A stretch of 64,000 bases of DNA from Natribacillus halophilus (GCF_900100185.1 NZ_FNEN01000010.1:45385-109384); one strand, 5' to 3'; counted from the stretch's first letter, positions 25,715-36,189 are shown. Notes: generated by a model from the sequence alone, not told the origin. Translations and numbers: made by a program.

Positions 25715-26562
25715 TGAATGAGTTTCCCGATATCAATTTAGATTTAGGTCAGTACATTAACGATTTTATCAACTGGTTAACCGATAATATGGGCTTTGTT
25801 TTTGATGGACTTGCTGATGCCATTATATGGAGTTTCCAAATGTTGTCTTCCGTCCTCTTGTGGCTTCCATGGTGGGTTATCATCGCGATTATATTTCTGT
25901 TGTCTTGGCGATTGATGCGTTTTTGGACGGGAGTGATTTTTGCAGTATTCATTTTTATGATCGGTGCTTTTGGTTATTGGGAACTTATGATGGACACGGT
26001 GTCGATTATTTTGGCTTCTGTACTCATTTCCCTAATTGTAGGCATTCCTATCGGCATTTTTATGGCTTACAAAGATGGATTTGAAAAGTTCATGAGACCG
26101 ATTCTGGATGCGATGCAAACCATGCCTACCTTTGTTTATCTCATTCCGGCGATGATGCTTTTCGGATTGGGCGTTGTTCCGGGCATGTTTGCCACGATCA
26201 TTTATGCGATTCCTCCGGTCATTCGTTTAACCAATTTAGCGATTCGCAACGTTTCCAAAGAAATGGTGGAAGCTGCTGATTCTTTCGGTTCATCTACGTC
26301 ACAGATTTTGTTCAAGGTGCAATTACCGCAAGCTTTACCGACCATTATGACCGGCATTAATCAAACGACGATGATGGCGCTGGCGATGGTCGTCGTTGCT
26401 TCCATGGTTGGTGCACAAGGCCTGGGACTGGAAGTCCTCTCTGCATTGCAACAAATTGATGTCGCTACAGGGTTTGAAGCCGGGATCAGTATCGTTTTTC
26501 TGGCCATTATTCTGGATCGCTTATCTCAAAGTGTGGCCGAAAAGTACAAATACAGTGATTGA
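25711..26562 (+). CDS. Glycine betaine/proline ABC transporter, permease
   Basis: 283 residues, OpuAB/ProW family. About six or seven membrane segments; the ATPase-contact loop has the Glu-Ala-Ala...Gly pattern (Val-Glu-Ala-Ala-Asp-Ser-Phe-Gly-Ser). Thr-Met-Pro-Thr-Phe-Val-Tyr-Leu-Ile-Pro is diagnostic of the family. It forms the channel for compatible-solute import. Sites before ATG 25711 and 25714 are weak; see the leader ORF. Second gene of the operon. Confidence 0.9.
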   Translation: MMNEFPDINLDLGQYINDFINWLTDNMGFVFDGLADAIIWSFQMLSSVLLWLPWWVIIAIIFLLSWRLMRFWTGVIFAVFIFMIGAFGYWELMMDTVSIILASVLISLIVGIPIGIFMAYKDGFEKFMRPILDAMQTMPTFVYLIPAMMLFGLGVVPGMFATIIYAIPPVIRLTNLAIRNVSKEMVEAADSFGSSTSQILFKVQLPQALPTIMTGINQTTMMALAMVVVASMVGAQGLGLEVLSALQQIDVATGFEAGISIVFLAIILDRLSQSVAEKYKYSD

Positions 26563-26588
26563 TCAAATTGTGAAAGTAGGAATGGAAG

Positions 26589-27761
26589 ATGTCCACAAAG
26601 ATCAAAGTTGAACATTTAACCAAAATTTTTGGTCGGGATCCGCAAAAGGCTCTCGACCTAGTGGAAAAAGGGGAATTCAAGGACGCCATATTGGAACAAA
26701 CGGGACATACCGTCGGTGTATATGACGTCTCCTTTGACGTATCCGAAAGTGAATTTTTCGTTATCATGGGTTTGTCCGGAAGTGGAAAATCCACCTTGAT
26801 CCGCTGTTTAAATATGTTGAATAGACCGACCGCGGGAAAAGTGATTGTGAACGGGGAAGATATTGTTCCCTACTCGAGAAAAACGTTAAGTGAATTTAGG
26901 CAAAACAATATGGCCATGGTTTTTCAACACTTTGGCTTGTTCACCCATCGATCGATTTTAACCAATGTCGTCTATGGTTTGGAAGTCAAAGGTGTTGATC
27001 AAGAGGAAAGAGAAGAAACGGCCAGAAGAGTATTAAAAACCGTAGGGCTTGAAGGTTGGGAAAATAAAAGACCCGGTGAACTGAGTGGCGGTATGCAGCA
27101 AAGAGTGGGCCTGGCGAGGGCTTTAGCGACAGACCCGGATATTCTGCTGATGGATGAGCCTTTCAGTGCATTGGATCCATTGATTCGACGGGAGATGCAG
27201 CTGGAATTGCTGGACATTCAGGCCAAACTTAAAAAGACGATTATTTTTATTACACACGATGTCAACGAGGCTTTTCAACTCGGAGACCGGGTTGCTGTCA
27301 TGAAGAATGGCGTTATGGAACAGATCGGGACACCTGAAGAACTTCTGGCAGCACCGAAAAGCGACTACATTAAAGAATTTGTCAAAGACACAGATAAATC
27401 CAAAGTGTTGCAAGCGAAAAATGTCATGTTTAAACCATCCGCCATCGTTCCCCTCGGCGGTGGGGCTAAACTGGCCATTGAAGAAATGCGAAAACACGGG
27501 ATTTCCAGTGTATTTGTGATCGGACAGAACAAGAAACTGGAAGGGCTAGTCACCATTGATGATGCTTTAAAAGCCAACAAGGAAAACCAACCGCTTAAAA
27601 ATATTATGATATCCGATTTTCCTACAACCGACCCTGAAACTTATATTGAAGCACTCATTCCAATCGCCACCGAAGCAAAGTATCCCCTTGCGGTTGTCGA
27701 TGATGAAAAACAGTTAATGGGGATCATTTCCCGCGTATCGGTTATGTCTGCCTTAGCGTGA
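26589..27761 (+). CDS. Glycine betaine/proline ABC transporter, ATPase
   Basis: 390 residues, OpuAA/ProV family. Walker A Gly-Leu-Ser-Gly-Ser-Gly-Lys-Ser-Thr, signature Leu-Ser-Gly-Gly-Met-Gln-Gln-Arg, Walker B Ile-Leu-Leu-Met-Asp-Glu-Pro, and a C-terminal CBS pair (about 280-390) that in relatives senses ionic strength. The N-terminal Lys-Ile-Phe-Gly-Arg-Asp-Pro-Gln-Lys-Ala is typical. Drives osmolyte uptake with the two preceding proteins. 26 bases after the permease. Confidence 0.93.
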   Translation: MSTKIKVEHLTKIFGRDPQKALDLVEKGEFKDAILEQTGHTVGVYDVSFDVSESEFFVIMGLSGSGKSTLIRCLNMLNRPTAGKVIVNGEDIVPYSRKTLSEFRQNNMAMVFQHFGLFTHRSILTNVVYGLEVKGVDQEEREETARRVLKTVGLEGWENKRPGELSGGMQQRVGLARALATDPDILLMDEPFSALDPLIRREMQLELLDIQAKLKKTIIFITHDVNEAFQLGDRVAVMKNGVMEQIGTPEELLAAPKSDYIKEFVKDTDKSKVLQAKNVMFKPSAIVPLGGGAKLAIEEMRKHGISSVFVIGQNKKLEGLVTIDDALKANKENQPLKNIMISDFPTTDPETYIEALIPIATEAKYPLAVVDDEKQLMGIISRVSVMSALA

Positions 27762-28099
27762 CAAATAGGCGATAAAAGAAATGGCAAAAAGGCAGTGATC
27801 ACATGCTTTTTACTTTTTCTGCATTTTTAGGGGGGCTGCTCAATCTTCTGCTCATGTGGAGACGCCCGGCTCAGGCGATCGGACCTCTCATGGGCATTGT
27901 CTCCATGCTCAAGTTTCAGCGGCACACGACAGGGACGGCGGGTTGAGACATTCGGATGGTAGAACAGGGAATTGTTAGGCGCTTACAGTCAAATTATAAG
28001 TGGACATTCCAAACGTTTGTGCCTCAAGATGGAAAATAAACGTTTTTGGGTTATGTGGGAGAGAACAGCCCTAGATCAACTGGGTAAACTTTTCAATAT

Positions 28100-28390
28100 T
28101 GACCATGCTAAAGTTTACTATCGTTCCAAGTTCCTTTTAAGCCTCTATGAATATCGACATACTGAAAATTGCTTTGTACATATCAGTTATCAAAAAGATT
28201 AATATTAGACAGATCCAGTTATTCTATCAAGACGCTTAGTCAGCATTTTGGTATCAAGTTGAAGAGGCATCACAATGCTCTTGATGATACTAAAGCTTGT
28301 GCAGAGTTATTCATAAGATTATGCAGTGATTTTGAATTAAACGATGAGAATTCAATATATTCAAAAACGGATATTCGAGTTGGCGGCTGA
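28100..28390 (+). pseudogene. DnaQ/RNase T-type exonuclease fragment
   Basis: In one frame 28169-28390 encodes Cys-Thr-Tyr-Gln-Leu-Ser-Lys-Arg, Leu-Ser-Gln-His-Phe-Gly-Ile, and the exonuclease III motif His-His-Asn-Ala-Leu-Asp-Asp-Thr-Lys-Ala. Immediately upstream, in another frame, Phe-Leu-Leu-Ser-Leu-Tyr-Glu-Tyr fits the preceding segment of the same family. The N-terminal Asp-x-Glu motif is missing. So only the C-terminal half survives, broken by a frameshift. Confidence 0.6.
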
Positions 28391-28424
28391 AAATTGGTCA
28401 GCTATTGAAGTAGAGCATTCATTT

Positions 28425-28563
28425 GGACAAAAGTAGGGGCTGATCAAGTAAAATTGTCCGAATGGAAGGCTCATTCGGACACAACCTGGATTCGATCGAC
28501 AAAAAATGTACGAAAGAGGCGGTTATACGGACAAATAGCATGGGCAAGGGGTAAAAATTGTCC
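28425..28563. repeat. 52-bp-period hairpin array with GGACA/TGTCC arms
   Basis: GGACA arms at 28425, 28477 and 28529 (52-bp steps). The complementary TTGTCC arm occurs at 28454 and 28558 (two steps apart), with a degenerate form at 28506. One hairpin is perfect: TGTCCGAATG (28455-28464) with CATTCGGACA (28472-28481). Confidence 0.8.
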
Positions 28564-28726
28564 GTAAAAAGCGTCCATACACGAGGCCACTCTTGTTTCG
28601 ATGTTAGCCTGGTGTGATCGGGTAATTTAACCACCCTGCACTAGGCTTGGAAAAAGAACAAACTCTTGACGATCGCTTGACTTCAATGTTTTTCATCAGC
28701 GGTGAAGCGTCGGTGCAGCACGCCTG

Positions 28727-30607
28727 TCACCTAGGTTGACGACGAACGTCCGGTGAAAGTGGGGACTGCTCCACATAAACATTGTGCCAGAGCATAAACG
28801 TGAGCACCGTCCATAATTTTCGACTATAATCCCTTTTTCCCTTGCGGTGCTCTTCTAACATTTTGAAAACGACTGATTTACGAATATGAAGATCGGTGGG
28901 ACTCTGCTGAATGAGGTTATAAGCCCAGTCATAGAGTTCATCTTTAAGCCAATGGCGAATGGGAACCGGAAATCCCAGCTTTTTTCGATGCAGGACAGTC
29001 TCCGGCACAATGGTTTCCATCACTTTTCGGAGAGCGTATTTGGTCGTGCCATCGCCGATTTTGTCTGCGGTGGAAAGCTGAGAAGCCACTTTAAAAACCT
29101 CCTGGTCGAGAAATGGCACTCTTAATTCAAGGGAATGGGCCATCGTCATTTTGTCCGCTTTCACTAATATATCTCCGCGTAACCATGTAAGCAGGTCGAT
29201 ATACTGCATTTTTGTGACACTGTCTCCATATTGAATCTTCTTGAAAAGAGGGCGCGTAATGTTTTCATAGGGAAAACGAGGGTCATAATGGGTCAATAGC
29301 TCACGCTTTTCACTTTCGCTGAAGATTTTGGCGTTTCCCACGTATCTCTGTTCCAACGGGGTGGAACCCCGGAGTAAATAATTTTTACCTTTAAGCTGTC
29401 CGGGTATTTTCTCGGCAGCTTTTCGCAATGCTTTATTGCCCGGGGAAGATAAAAGGGAAAACCATTTGAGGGCCAGCGGCTCTCGATAAATGTGGTAGCC
29501 GCCGAACAATTCATCTGCTCCTTCACCGGAAAGCACGACTTTCAAATGCTTGCTTGCTTCTTTTGCCACAAAATAAAGCGGGATCGCGCTTGGGTCAGCC
29601 ATAGCATCATCCATATGCCAAATGATGTTCGGCAAGGCGCTCACAAATTCATCGGGACCGATGATCTTTTGAATGTTTTCAACCCCGAATTTATCAGCTG
29701 TTTCCCCTGCAATATCGGTTTCATTGAATCCGTCGCGGTCAAAGCCGACCGAAAATGTTTTAAGGTTGGGATGAATGTCTTTGGCCAACGAGACAATGGC
29801 TGTTGAATCAATACCGCCTGATAAAAAAGCGCCTACAGGCACATCACTTCGCATGTGCATGTGAACGGAATCCTGTAAAATGTTCCTGATCTTTTCCACT
29901 GTATGATCAAGCGGGCGGTGCGTGGGGAAGAATCGCGGTTGCCAATATTGAACGATGCGAAGCGGCTCACCCGTTTCCTTGACCAGATAATGCCCGGGTT
30001 CCAGCCGTTTGATGTCGTTGGAGAAGGTCAGCGGGTCCGGCACATACTGAAACGTAAAATAGTGCTGCAATGCTTCCTGGTTGCTGCACTCGTCATTGTG
30101 GTCTTGAAGCAAGCTCTTTTTTTCGGAAGCAAAAGACATGCCCCGCTCATTATTCTGATAAAAAAAGGGCTTGATGCCGAACGAATCCCTCGCCGCAAAC
30201 AATCGTTGACGTTGTTTATCCCAGATCACAAAAGCAAACATCCCACGCAAATGCTTTAGCATTTCTGCTCCCAGCTCACAGTATAGGGCGAGGATGACTT
30301 CTGTATCAGAGGATGTTTGAAATGTATACCCTTGTTCTTTTAACCTTTCCTTTAGCTCAATGTAGTTGTATATTTCACCGTTAAAGGCAATCCAGTACCG
30401 TTCACCATCATAGGCTAACGGTTGCTGGCCTCCGTGAACGTCAATAATGCTCAATCTTCTAAACCCTATCCTAATATAGTCGTCCGCGTAATAACCGTCA
30501 TCATCAGGACCTCGATGTGTGAGTAATGATGTTGCGTTATAAAGATGTTCGACATCAGCCATATTTGGTTTACGAAAATGATAAAGATATCCGAAAAAGC
30601 CACACAT
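28727..30607 (-). CDS. asnB: Asparagine synthase (glutamine-hydrolysing)
   Basis: 626 residues. The N-terminal glutaminase domain begins Met-Cys-Gly-Phe (nucleophile Cys2) with Arg-Arg-Leu-Ser-Ile-Ile-Asp and Asn-Gly-Glu-Ile-Tyr-Asn. The synthetase domain has the ATP pyrophosphatase loop Ser-Gly-Gly-Ile-Asp-Ser-Thr and Gly-Glu-Gly-Ala-Asp-Glu-Leu-Phe-Gly-Gly. Converts Asp plus Gln plus ATP to Asn. Bacilli have several paralogues (AsnB, AsnH, AsnO); I cannot tell which this is. GGGAGAGAG precedes the ATG. Monocistronic. Confidence 0.9.
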   Translation of the reverse strand: MCGFFGYLYHFRKPNMADVEHLYNATSLLTHRGPDDDGYYADDYIRIGFRRLSIIDVHGGQQPLAYDGERYWIAFNGEIYNYIELKERLKEQGYTFQTSSDTEVILALYCELGAEMLKHLRGMFAFVIWDKQRQRLFAARDSFGIKPFFYQNNERGMSFASEKKSLLQDHNDECSNQEALQHYFTFQYVPDPLTFSNDIKRLEPGHYLVKETGEPLRIVQYWQPRFFPTHRPLDHTVEKIRNILQDSVHMHMRSDVPVGAFLSGGIDSTAIVSLAKDIHPNLKTFSVGFDRDGFNETDIAGETADKFGVENIQKIIGPDEFVSALPNIIWHMDDAMADPSAIPLYFVAKEASKHLKVVLSGEGADELFGGYHIYREPLALKWFSLLSSPGNKALRKAAEKIPGQLKGKNYLLRGSTPLEQRYVGNAKIFSESEKRELLTHYDPRFPYENITRPLFKKIQYGDSVTKMQYIDLLTWLRGDILVKADKMTMAHSLELRVPFLDQEVFKVASQLSTADKIGDGTTKYALRKVMETIVPETVLHRKKLGFPVPIRHWLKDELYDWAYNLIQQSPTDLHIRKSVVFKMLEEHRKGKRDYSRKLWTVLTFMLWHNVYVEQSPLSPDVRRQPR

Positions 30608-30732
30608 CAGTCTCTCTCCCTTATTGCTTTACAAATCCCGACACAAATGTCCTTCTGTTACTGTATGAGTGCTTTGTTTTAATCGTACAAAATAAAGAGC
30701 CCAAATTTATGGGCTGTAACGATTTTTTATAG

Positions 30733-30802
30733 GCGATCTCGTGAACATATCGGCGACCTCCGGAATATATCAGCGACTTCGCGAATATATCAGCGACCGC
30801 GT
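30733..30802. repeat. 20-bp tandem repeat, about 3.5 copies
   Basis: GCGA anchors at 30733, 30753, 30773 and 30793, each followed by a variable triplet and GAAYATATCR-type sequence. It lies between asnB and the ilvD terminator. A related single copy (TCGCTGATATAT) occurs at 39978. Confidence 0.82.
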
Positions 30803-30835
30803 AAAAAACCCTTGGCGACCGCCGGCCACCAAGGG
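30803..30835 (-). terminator. Terminator of ilvD
   Basis: CCCTTGG (30809-30815) pairs with CCAAGGG (30829-30835); six T follow on the minus strand. Confidence 0.82.
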
Positions 30836-30850
30836 TTCGTTTTATGCTAG

Positions 30851-32548
30851 CTATTCGACTTCACCGTCCGTGATTGCTCCTTTTGATGCGGATGACACGA
30901 GACGGGCATATTTGGCAAGTACGCCGGTTTTAAAACGAAGCTCGGGCGTCTTCCAATCTTTGGCGCGCGCTTCCATGCGCGCTTCGTCCACGTCGACGTT
31001 CAGCACTTGTTCGTCGCTGTCGATCGTGATCGTGTCCCCTTCCTGCAGATAGGCGAGCGGGCCGCCTGCCTGTGCTTCCGGGGCGACATGACCGATGACG
31101 AAACCGTGGGAGCCGCCGGAGAAACGGCCGTCGGTGAGCAGGGCGACATCGCCGCCAAGGCCTTTGCCGACGAGCATCGCTGTCACCGAGAGCATTTCCG
31201 GCATGCCCGGGCCGCCTTTCGGACCGACGTAGCGGATGACGAGTACGTCGCCTTTTTTAATTTCGTCGTTCGTGATCGCCTTTGTGGCACTCTCCTCACT
31301 ATCGAAAACCCGGGCCGGGCCGCTGAACCGGCTCACATCCTGGCCGGACATTTTTGCGACGGCGCCTTCGGGGGCGAGATTTCCCCGCAAAACGACGAGC
31401 GGACCGTTTTTCTTTTTCGGATTTGAAAACGGGAGAATCACGTCTTGGCCTTCATGCAGCGATTCCGCTTCGGCAAGATTTTCCCTGAGCGTTTTGCCGG
31501 TAACGGTTAATGTATCCCCGTGGAGAAGATCTTCTTCAAGGAGCAGCTTCATGACCGCGGGGACGCCGCCGACGTTGTTCAAATCCTGCATCACATACTT
31601 GCCGCTCGGCTTTAAATCCGCCAGATGCGGGACGCGCGCACGAATGTTTTCAAAGTCCTCCAGGGATAAATCCACGTCCACCGCGTGCGCCATCGCGGTA
31701 AGGTGCAAGAACGCATTCGTCGAGCCGCCGAGGGCCATGACGACGGTGATCGCGTTTTCGAAGGCTTCTTTTGTCATGATGTCGCGCGGATAGATGTCTT
31801 TTTTCAATAATTCATTGACCATTTCGCCGGCACGTTCGCATTCTTCTTCCTTTGCGCCCGCAATCGCGGGTGTCGAAGAGGATCCCGGCAGGCTCATGCC
31901 CATGGCTTCGACGGCGGCGGCCATCGTGTTGGCCGTGTACATGCCGCCGCATGCGCCTGCGCCAGGGCAGGCATTGCACTCGACGTTGTGCAGTTCCTTG
32001 TCATCGATGTCGCCGACCTGGTGCTTGCCGACGGCTTCAAAGGTGGAAACGATGTCGATATCTTTGCCCCGAAGCTTGCCGGGTTGAATGGTGCCCCCGT
32101 AAACATAAACAGAAGGCACATTGAGACGCCCGATAGCCATTAAACAGCCCGGTGTATTTTTGTCACAGCTGCCGATGGCCACAAGCCCGTCCAGCCGTTC
32201 CGCCTGCGTGACGGTTTCAATCGAATCGGCGATCACTTCCCGGCTCGGGAGCGAGTAAAACATACCCTCGTGACCCATGGCTACGGCGTCAGACACCGTA
32301 ATCGTGTTAAACATAAGCGGTGCACTGTCGTTTTTTTCCGCTCCGTTTTTCGCGCTTACCGCCAGTTTGTCCAGATGCATGTTGCAGGGGGTAACTTCAC
32401 TCCAGGCACTCGCGACGCCGACCATCGGCTTTTTAAAATCTTCATCTTCAAAGCCGACGGCGCGCAGCATTGCCCGGTTCGGCGCCCGATTGGGGCTTTC
32501 GCTAATGACGTGTGAACGAATGCGTAAATCTTTTTCTTCTTTTGACAT
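30851..32548 (-). CDS. ilvD: Dihydroxy-acid dehydratase
   Basis: 565 residues. Iron-sulfur cysteines are visible in Gly-Ser-Cys-Asp-Lys-Asn-Thr-Pro-Gly and [13 protein letters not shown]; the C-terminal Asp-Gly-Arg-Phe-Ser-Gly-Gly is also diagnostic. It dehydrates 2,3-dihydroxy-isovalerate and -methylvalerate in valine and isoleucine synthesis. It stands alone here, away from other ilv genes, divergent from the prp regulator. No T-box is evident in its leader. Confidence 0.95.
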   Translation of the reverse strand: MSKEEKDLRIRSHVISESPNRAPNRAMLRAVGFEDEDFKKPMVGVASAWSEVTPCNMHLDKLAVSAKNGAEKNDSAPLMFNTITVSDAVAMGHEGMFYSLPSREVIADSIETVTQAERLDGLVAIGSCDKNTPGCLMAIGRLNVPSVYVYGGTIQPGKLRGKDIDIVSTFEAVGKHQVGDIDDKELHNVECNACPGAGACGGMYTANTMAAAVEAMGMSLPGSSSTPAIAGAKEEECERAGEMVNELLKKDIYPRDIMTKEAFENAITVVMALGGSTNAFLHLTAMAHAVDVDLSLEDFENIRARVPHLADLKPSGKYVMQDLNNVGGVPAVMKLLLEEDLLHGDTLTVTGKTLRENLAEAESLHEGQDVILPFSNPKKKNGPLVVLRGNLAPEGAVAKMSGQDVSRFSGPARVFDSEESATKAITNDEIKKGDVLVIRYVGPKGGPGMPEMLSVTAMLVGKGLGGDVALLTDGRFSGGSHGFVIGHVAPEAQAGGPLAYLQEGDTITIDSDEQVLNVDVDEARMEARAKDWKTPELRFKTGVLAKYARLVSSASKGAITDGEVE

Positions 32549-32617
32549 GAGAACCCATCCCTTCGGTTATGTAAAAGTTCTTTTTAATAGAATAGCATAA
32601 TTTGTACGAAAACGATA

Positions 32618-32645
32618 TTGACAGAAAAATATTTTTGTATACAAT
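32618..32645 (+). promoter_or_regulatory. Promoter and probable GntR operator of the prp operon
   Basis: TTGACA (32618-32623), 16-bp spacer, TACAAT (32640-32645). A perfect palindrome TTGTATACAA (32636-32645) overlaps the -10 box, a form used by FadR/GntR-type regulators, suggesting autoregulation and control of the downstream methylcitrate genes. Confidence 0.6.
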
Positions 32646-32703
32646 TATAAATATATACGGAAGTGTGGTGGTGCGCTTCATTAGTAAAAAGGAGAATGGT
32701 CCT

Positions 32704-33384
32704 GTGAACGACAAGCGAATGTCAGCGGCTGATTTGGCTTATGAACAATTGAAAGCAGGCATGATTGAGTGGACGTATCCGCCGTCATCCTCGCTACGGG
32801 AAGAACAGCTTTCCAAAGATTTGGAGATTAGTCGTACCCCGCTGCGGCAGGCCCTTTATCGCCTGGAGCTGGAAGGGTTCGTCGTCAAGCAGCCGAATGG
32901 GCGGATGATGGTCGCGCCGATCACGCTGCAGGAGGCAAGAGAAGTTTTTCAGGTGCGGGAGTTGCTGGAAAGTCTCGTCGCGCGGGAAGCAGCGGAAAAT
33001 ATGACCGAGGAACATCTTTATCGGCTTGAAGATGTCGTCGAACTCATGCGCCGAGCGGTGAACACGAATCGCAGCGATGAAATCGTGAAGCACGGGGAAC
33101 ATTTTCACCACATTTTACACTCGTTGAGCACCAATGACACGAACAAACGCTTTCTGCAGCAACTGCAGAACAAAATCGACCGTTACCGCCGCATCAGCGG
33201 ATACAAAAATCCCGGCTATTCGTTGCAAACGCCGCTCGATGAGCATGAAGGCATTTTACAGCTTTTAAAAGCGGGCAAAACGGGTAAAGAAGTAGAAGAA
33301 GCGATGCGCGCGCACATTAGGCGCAGCCTCGTAAGCATCGAAGAAACGATCGAGCAATATGAGCGCAAGGGTCTTAAAAATTAA
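32704..33384 (+). CDS. GntR-family (FCD) regulator of the methylcitrate operon
   Basis: 226 residues. The N-terminal winged HTH shows Leu-Arg-Glu-Glu-Gln-Leu-Ser...Ile-Ser-Arg-Thr-Pro-Leu-Arg-Gln-Ala-Leu; the C-terminal FCD ligand domain has His-Phe-His-x2-Leu and a final His-Ile. GTG 32704 has AAGGAG nine bases upstream, so it is preferred over longer frames. It precedes mmgD by 18 bases in the same direction. The likely ligand is a propionate-pathway metabolite, inferred from the neighbours. Confidence 0.86.
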   Translation: MNDKRMSAADLAYEQLKAGMIEWTYPPSSSLREEQLSKDLEISRTPLRQALYRLELEGFVVKQPNGRMMVAPITLQEAREVFQVRELLESLVAREAAENMTEEHLYRLEDVVELMRRAVNTNRSDEIVKHGEHFHHILHSLSTNDTNKRFLQQLQNKIDRYRRISGYKNPGYSLQTPLDEHEGILQLLKAGKTGKEVEEAMRAHIRRSLVSIEETIEQYERKGLKN

Positions 33385-33402
33385 AGGAAAGAGGTGCTTA
33401 GC

Positions 33403-34515
33403 ATGGGAGAGCAGCAAGTAAAAGCCGGTCTTGACGGCGTCATCGCCACGGACACAGACATTTCCTATCTCGATGTGGAAAATGAAGAAATTGTCCTCAA
33501 AGGCTATGACCTTATCGAGCTGGCCGAAAAGAAAAACTATTTGGATCTCGTTCATCTTTTATTTGAGGGGAATTTACCGGATCAAAACGGACGTCTGTCT
33601 ATGGAGAGCGCTTTAAAAGATGAATATACGCTTCCCGACAATTTTTTTCAGTTATTTTCCATGCTGCCGAAAGAAACGCATGCGATGGATGCGATGCGGA
33701 CAGGGATTTCGGCGTTGGCCGGTTATGACGGGCAAATCGATGACCGCTCAACGGAAGCGAACAGGGATAAGGCCTTGAAAATATTGGCAAAAATGCCGAA
33801 CATTGTTGCCAACAGCTACCATACGTTGCAAGGGGAAGCGCCTGTGCCGGCCAACACGGACTTACCTTACAGCTCGAACTTCCTTTATATGATTACGGGC
33901 AAAGAACCGACCAATTTGGAAGCGGAAACATTTGACCAATCGCTGATGGTCTACAGTGAACATGAGATGCCGAACTCGACCTTCGCGGCCCGGGTCATCG
34001 CTTCCACGAATGCGGATATTTATGGCGCCATGACCGGAGCCGTGTCGTCCCTGAAAGGCAATTTGCATGGCGGCGCCAACGAAGCGGTCATGCACATGTT
34101 GCTGGAAGCGGAGACGGTGGACGGCATGTCGAAACTTTTGCATGAAAAGCTGCGCAACAAAGAGCGCGTCATGGGTTTCGGCCATCGGGTGTACATGAAG
34201 AAGATGGACCCGCGCGCGCTGCTCATGAAAAAAGCGCTTCATAAATTGGCGGTTGAACAGGGCCGCGTGGATCTTTATGACATGTGCGTGCGCGGCGAAG
34301 AGGTTATCCGTGACGAAAAAGGCTTGTATCCGAACCTCGATTATTATGCCGCGCCGGTCTATTATCTCTTGAATATCCCGATTCCGCTTTACACGCCGAT
34401 TTTCTTCGCCGCGCGTGTCGTCGGGTTGGGGGCGCATGTCATTGAGCAGCACGACAATAATCGACTGTATCGGCCGCGGGTGCATTATACCGGGCCGCGC
34501 GGGTTGCAGCCTTAG
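33403..34515 (+). CDS. mmgD: 2-methylcitrate synthase / citrate synthase II
   Basis: 370 residues of the citrate synthase family. Catalytic motifs: Gly-Gly-Ala-Asn-Glu-Ala (His-Gly-Gly), Gly-Phe-Gly-His-Arg-Val-Tyr, and the late Asp/Arg region (Tyr-Arg-Pro-Arg). Condenses propionyl-CoA with oxaloacetate; context with prpD and prpB decides methylcitrate over citrate synthase. ATG 33403 has AAAGAGGTG upstream. Confidence 0.9.
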   Translation: MGEQQVKAGLDGVIATDTDISYLDVENEEIVLKGYDLIELAEKKNYLDLVHLLFEGNLPDQNGRLSMESALKDEYTLPDNFFQLFSMLPKETHAMDAMRTGISALAGYDGQIDDRSTEANRDKALKILAKMPNIVANSYHTLQGEAPVPANTDLPYSSNFLYMITGKEPTNLEAETFDQSLMVYSEHEMPNSTFAARVIASTNADIYGAMTGAVSSLKGNLHGGANEAVMHMLLEAETVDGMSKLLHEKLRNKERVMGFGHRVYMKKMDPRALLMKKALHKLAVEQGRVDLYDMCVRGEEVIRDEKGLYPNLDYYAAPVYYLLNIPIPLYTPIFFAARVVGLGAHVIEQHDNNRLYRPRVHYTGPRGLQP

Positions 34516-34545
34516 GGAGCGAAGAGGTGGATGGAAAAATATGGG

Positions 34546-34693
34546 GGTGACACCTCGGGCGAATGGCTGATGATGCTGGAAGGTGTCACTAGGTCGAGGT
34601 GACACCTCAAAGCGCGTGAGGTCTCGACCGAAAGGTGCCACCAGACCGAAGTGACACCCCAAAACGTGCGACCCGCCTACTGAGAGGTATCAC
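34546..34693. repeat. 52-bp-period hairpin array with GTGACACC/GGTGTCAC arms
   Basis: Left arms at 34546, 34598 and 34650; right arms at 34582, 34634 and 34686: both series step by exactly 52. Hairpin AGGTGTCAC (34581-34589) with GTGACACCT (34599-34607). It lies between mmgD and prpD inside the operon, so it would be transcribed. Confidence 0.88.
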
Positions 34694-34734
34694 ATCCGTT
34701 TAATGGAAAGGATAAACGAGAGGAGATGCCAAAC

Positions 34735-36177
34735 ATGACCACAACAAAAGCAAATGAAAAACCGAGCACCGATGACGTGTTACTGGACATCGCGGACTAC
34801 GCGGTTAACGGGGAAATCAAAAGCGAAGAAGCCATGAAAACAGCCAGATACGTCTTGCTTGATACGATCGGCTGCGGACTATTGGCGCTTCGCTACCCGG
34901 AGTGCACGAAGCACCTGGGACCGATCGTGCAAGGAACGACCGTGCCAAATGGAACGCGCGTCCCCGGCACCCAATTTGAGCTCGATCCGGTGCAAGGCGC
35001 GTTTAATATCGGCACGATGATTCGCTGGCTCGATTACAACGATACGTGGCTGGCGGCCGAATGGGGCCATCCGTCGGACAATCTGGGCGGCATATTGGCG
35101 ACGGCCGATTATGTGAGCCGCACGCGTTTGGCGAATGGCGAAGAGCCGCTCACGATGGATGACGTCTTGGTCGCGATGGTCAAAGCCCACGAAATACAAG
35201 GGGTACTGGCTCTGGAAAATAGCCTGAACCGTCAGGGACTCGATCACGTGCTGTTCGTAAAAGTGGCTTCAACCGCCGTGGTGACGGCCATGCTCGGCGG
35301 CAATGAAGAACAGGTCGCCAACGCATTGTCACAGGCATGGATCGACAATTCCAGTCTGCGCACGTATCGCCAGGCCCCGAATGCCGGTTCGCGGAAGTCG
35401 TGGGCAGCCGGTGATGCGACGAGCCGGGCGGTCCGCCTCGCCATGATGACGATGAAAGGGGAAATGGGCTACGCGAGCGCCCTCACCGCACCGAACTGGG
35501 GCTTCCAGGATGTGCTGTTCGGCGGTGAAGAGATCAACCTCGCCCGTCCTCTCGGTTCTTACGTGATGGAAAATGTACTTTTCAAAGTGTCTTATCCGGC
35601 GGAATTCCACGCGCAAACAGCGGCGGAAGCGGCGATCCAACTGCATGACGAAGTGGCCTGGCGCCTGGATGACATCGCTGAAGTCAAGATCACGACTCAT
35701 GAATCCGCCATCCGCATCATCGATAAAACCGGTCCGCTGCATAACCCGGCCGATCGCGATCACTCGTTACAGTACATTACGGCTATCGGTCTGATCTACG
35801 GTGAATTAACAGCCGACCACTATGAAGACGATGTAGCCGCGAATCCGGAGATCGATGAATTGCGCACGAAAATGTATACCGAAGAAAACAAGCAATACAC
35901 CGCTGATTATCTCGATCCCGAGAAACGGTCGATTGCCAACGCTATTCAGGTGACGTTTAAAGACGGCTCAAAAACCGAAGAGGTAGCGATTGAATATCCC
36001 ATCGGCCATCGCCGTCGTCGTGAGGAAAGCATCCCGCTGCTTGAAGAAAAATATTATGATACGCTGAAAACGAGATTTCCGGTCGGCCAGGCGGATAACC
36101 TTTTGGATTTATGTGTGAATGCCGAGCGCCTGCGGAAAACGACGGTGAATGATTTTATGGCCAAGTTTGTCATATAG
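34735..36177 (+). CDS. prpD: 2-methylcitrate dehydratase (MmgE/PrpD family)
   Basis: 480 residues of the iron-independent MmgE/PrpD family. Characteristic segments: [20 protein letters not shown] and Trp-Ala-Ala-Gly-Asp-Ala-Thr-Ser-Arg. Dehydrates 2-methylcitrate to 2-methyl-cis-aconitate. ATG 34735 preferred because GAGAGGAG ends ten bases before it. The 219-base gap from mmgD is filled by a hairpin array. Confidence 0.93.
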   Translation: MTTTKANEKPSTDDVLLDIADYAVNGEIKSEEAMKTARYVLLDTIGCGLLALRYPECTKHLGPIVQGTTVPNGTRVPGTQFELDPVQGAFNIGTMIRWLDYNDTWLAAEWGHPSDNLGGILATADYVSRTRLANGEEPLTMDDVLVAMVKAHEIQGVLALENSLNRQGLDHVLFVKVASTAVVTAMLGGNEEQVANALSQAWIDNSSLRTYRQAPNAGSRKSWAAGDATSRAVRLAMMTMKGEMGYASALTAPNWGFQDVLFGGEEINLARPLGSYVMENVLFKVSYPAEFHAQTAAEAAIQLHDEVAWRLDDIAEVKITTHESAIRIIDKTGPLHNPADRDHSLQYITAIGLIYGELTADHYEDDVAANPEIDELRTKMYTEENKQYTADYLDPEKRSIANAIQVTFKDGSKTEEVAIEYPIGHRRRREESIPLLEEKYYDTLKTRFPVGQADNLLDLCVNAERLRKTTVNDFMAKFVI

Positions 36178-36189
36178 GAGGTAGACTTA

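Larger units (their letters stand above)
27762..28726. other. Gene-poor stretch with decayed sequence
   Basis: Almost 1 kb between the transporter operon and asnB. It contains a short doubtful frame (27803-27946), remnants of a DnaQ-like exonuclease (28100-28390) and a 52-bp-period hairpin array (28425-28563). The last 160 bases hold nothing I can name. Confidence 0.6.

Noticed and set aside
27803..27946. 47-residue hydrophobic frame after the betaine ATPase gene
   Set aside because: Poor ribosome site and no recognisable family; it could be real but I cannot support it.
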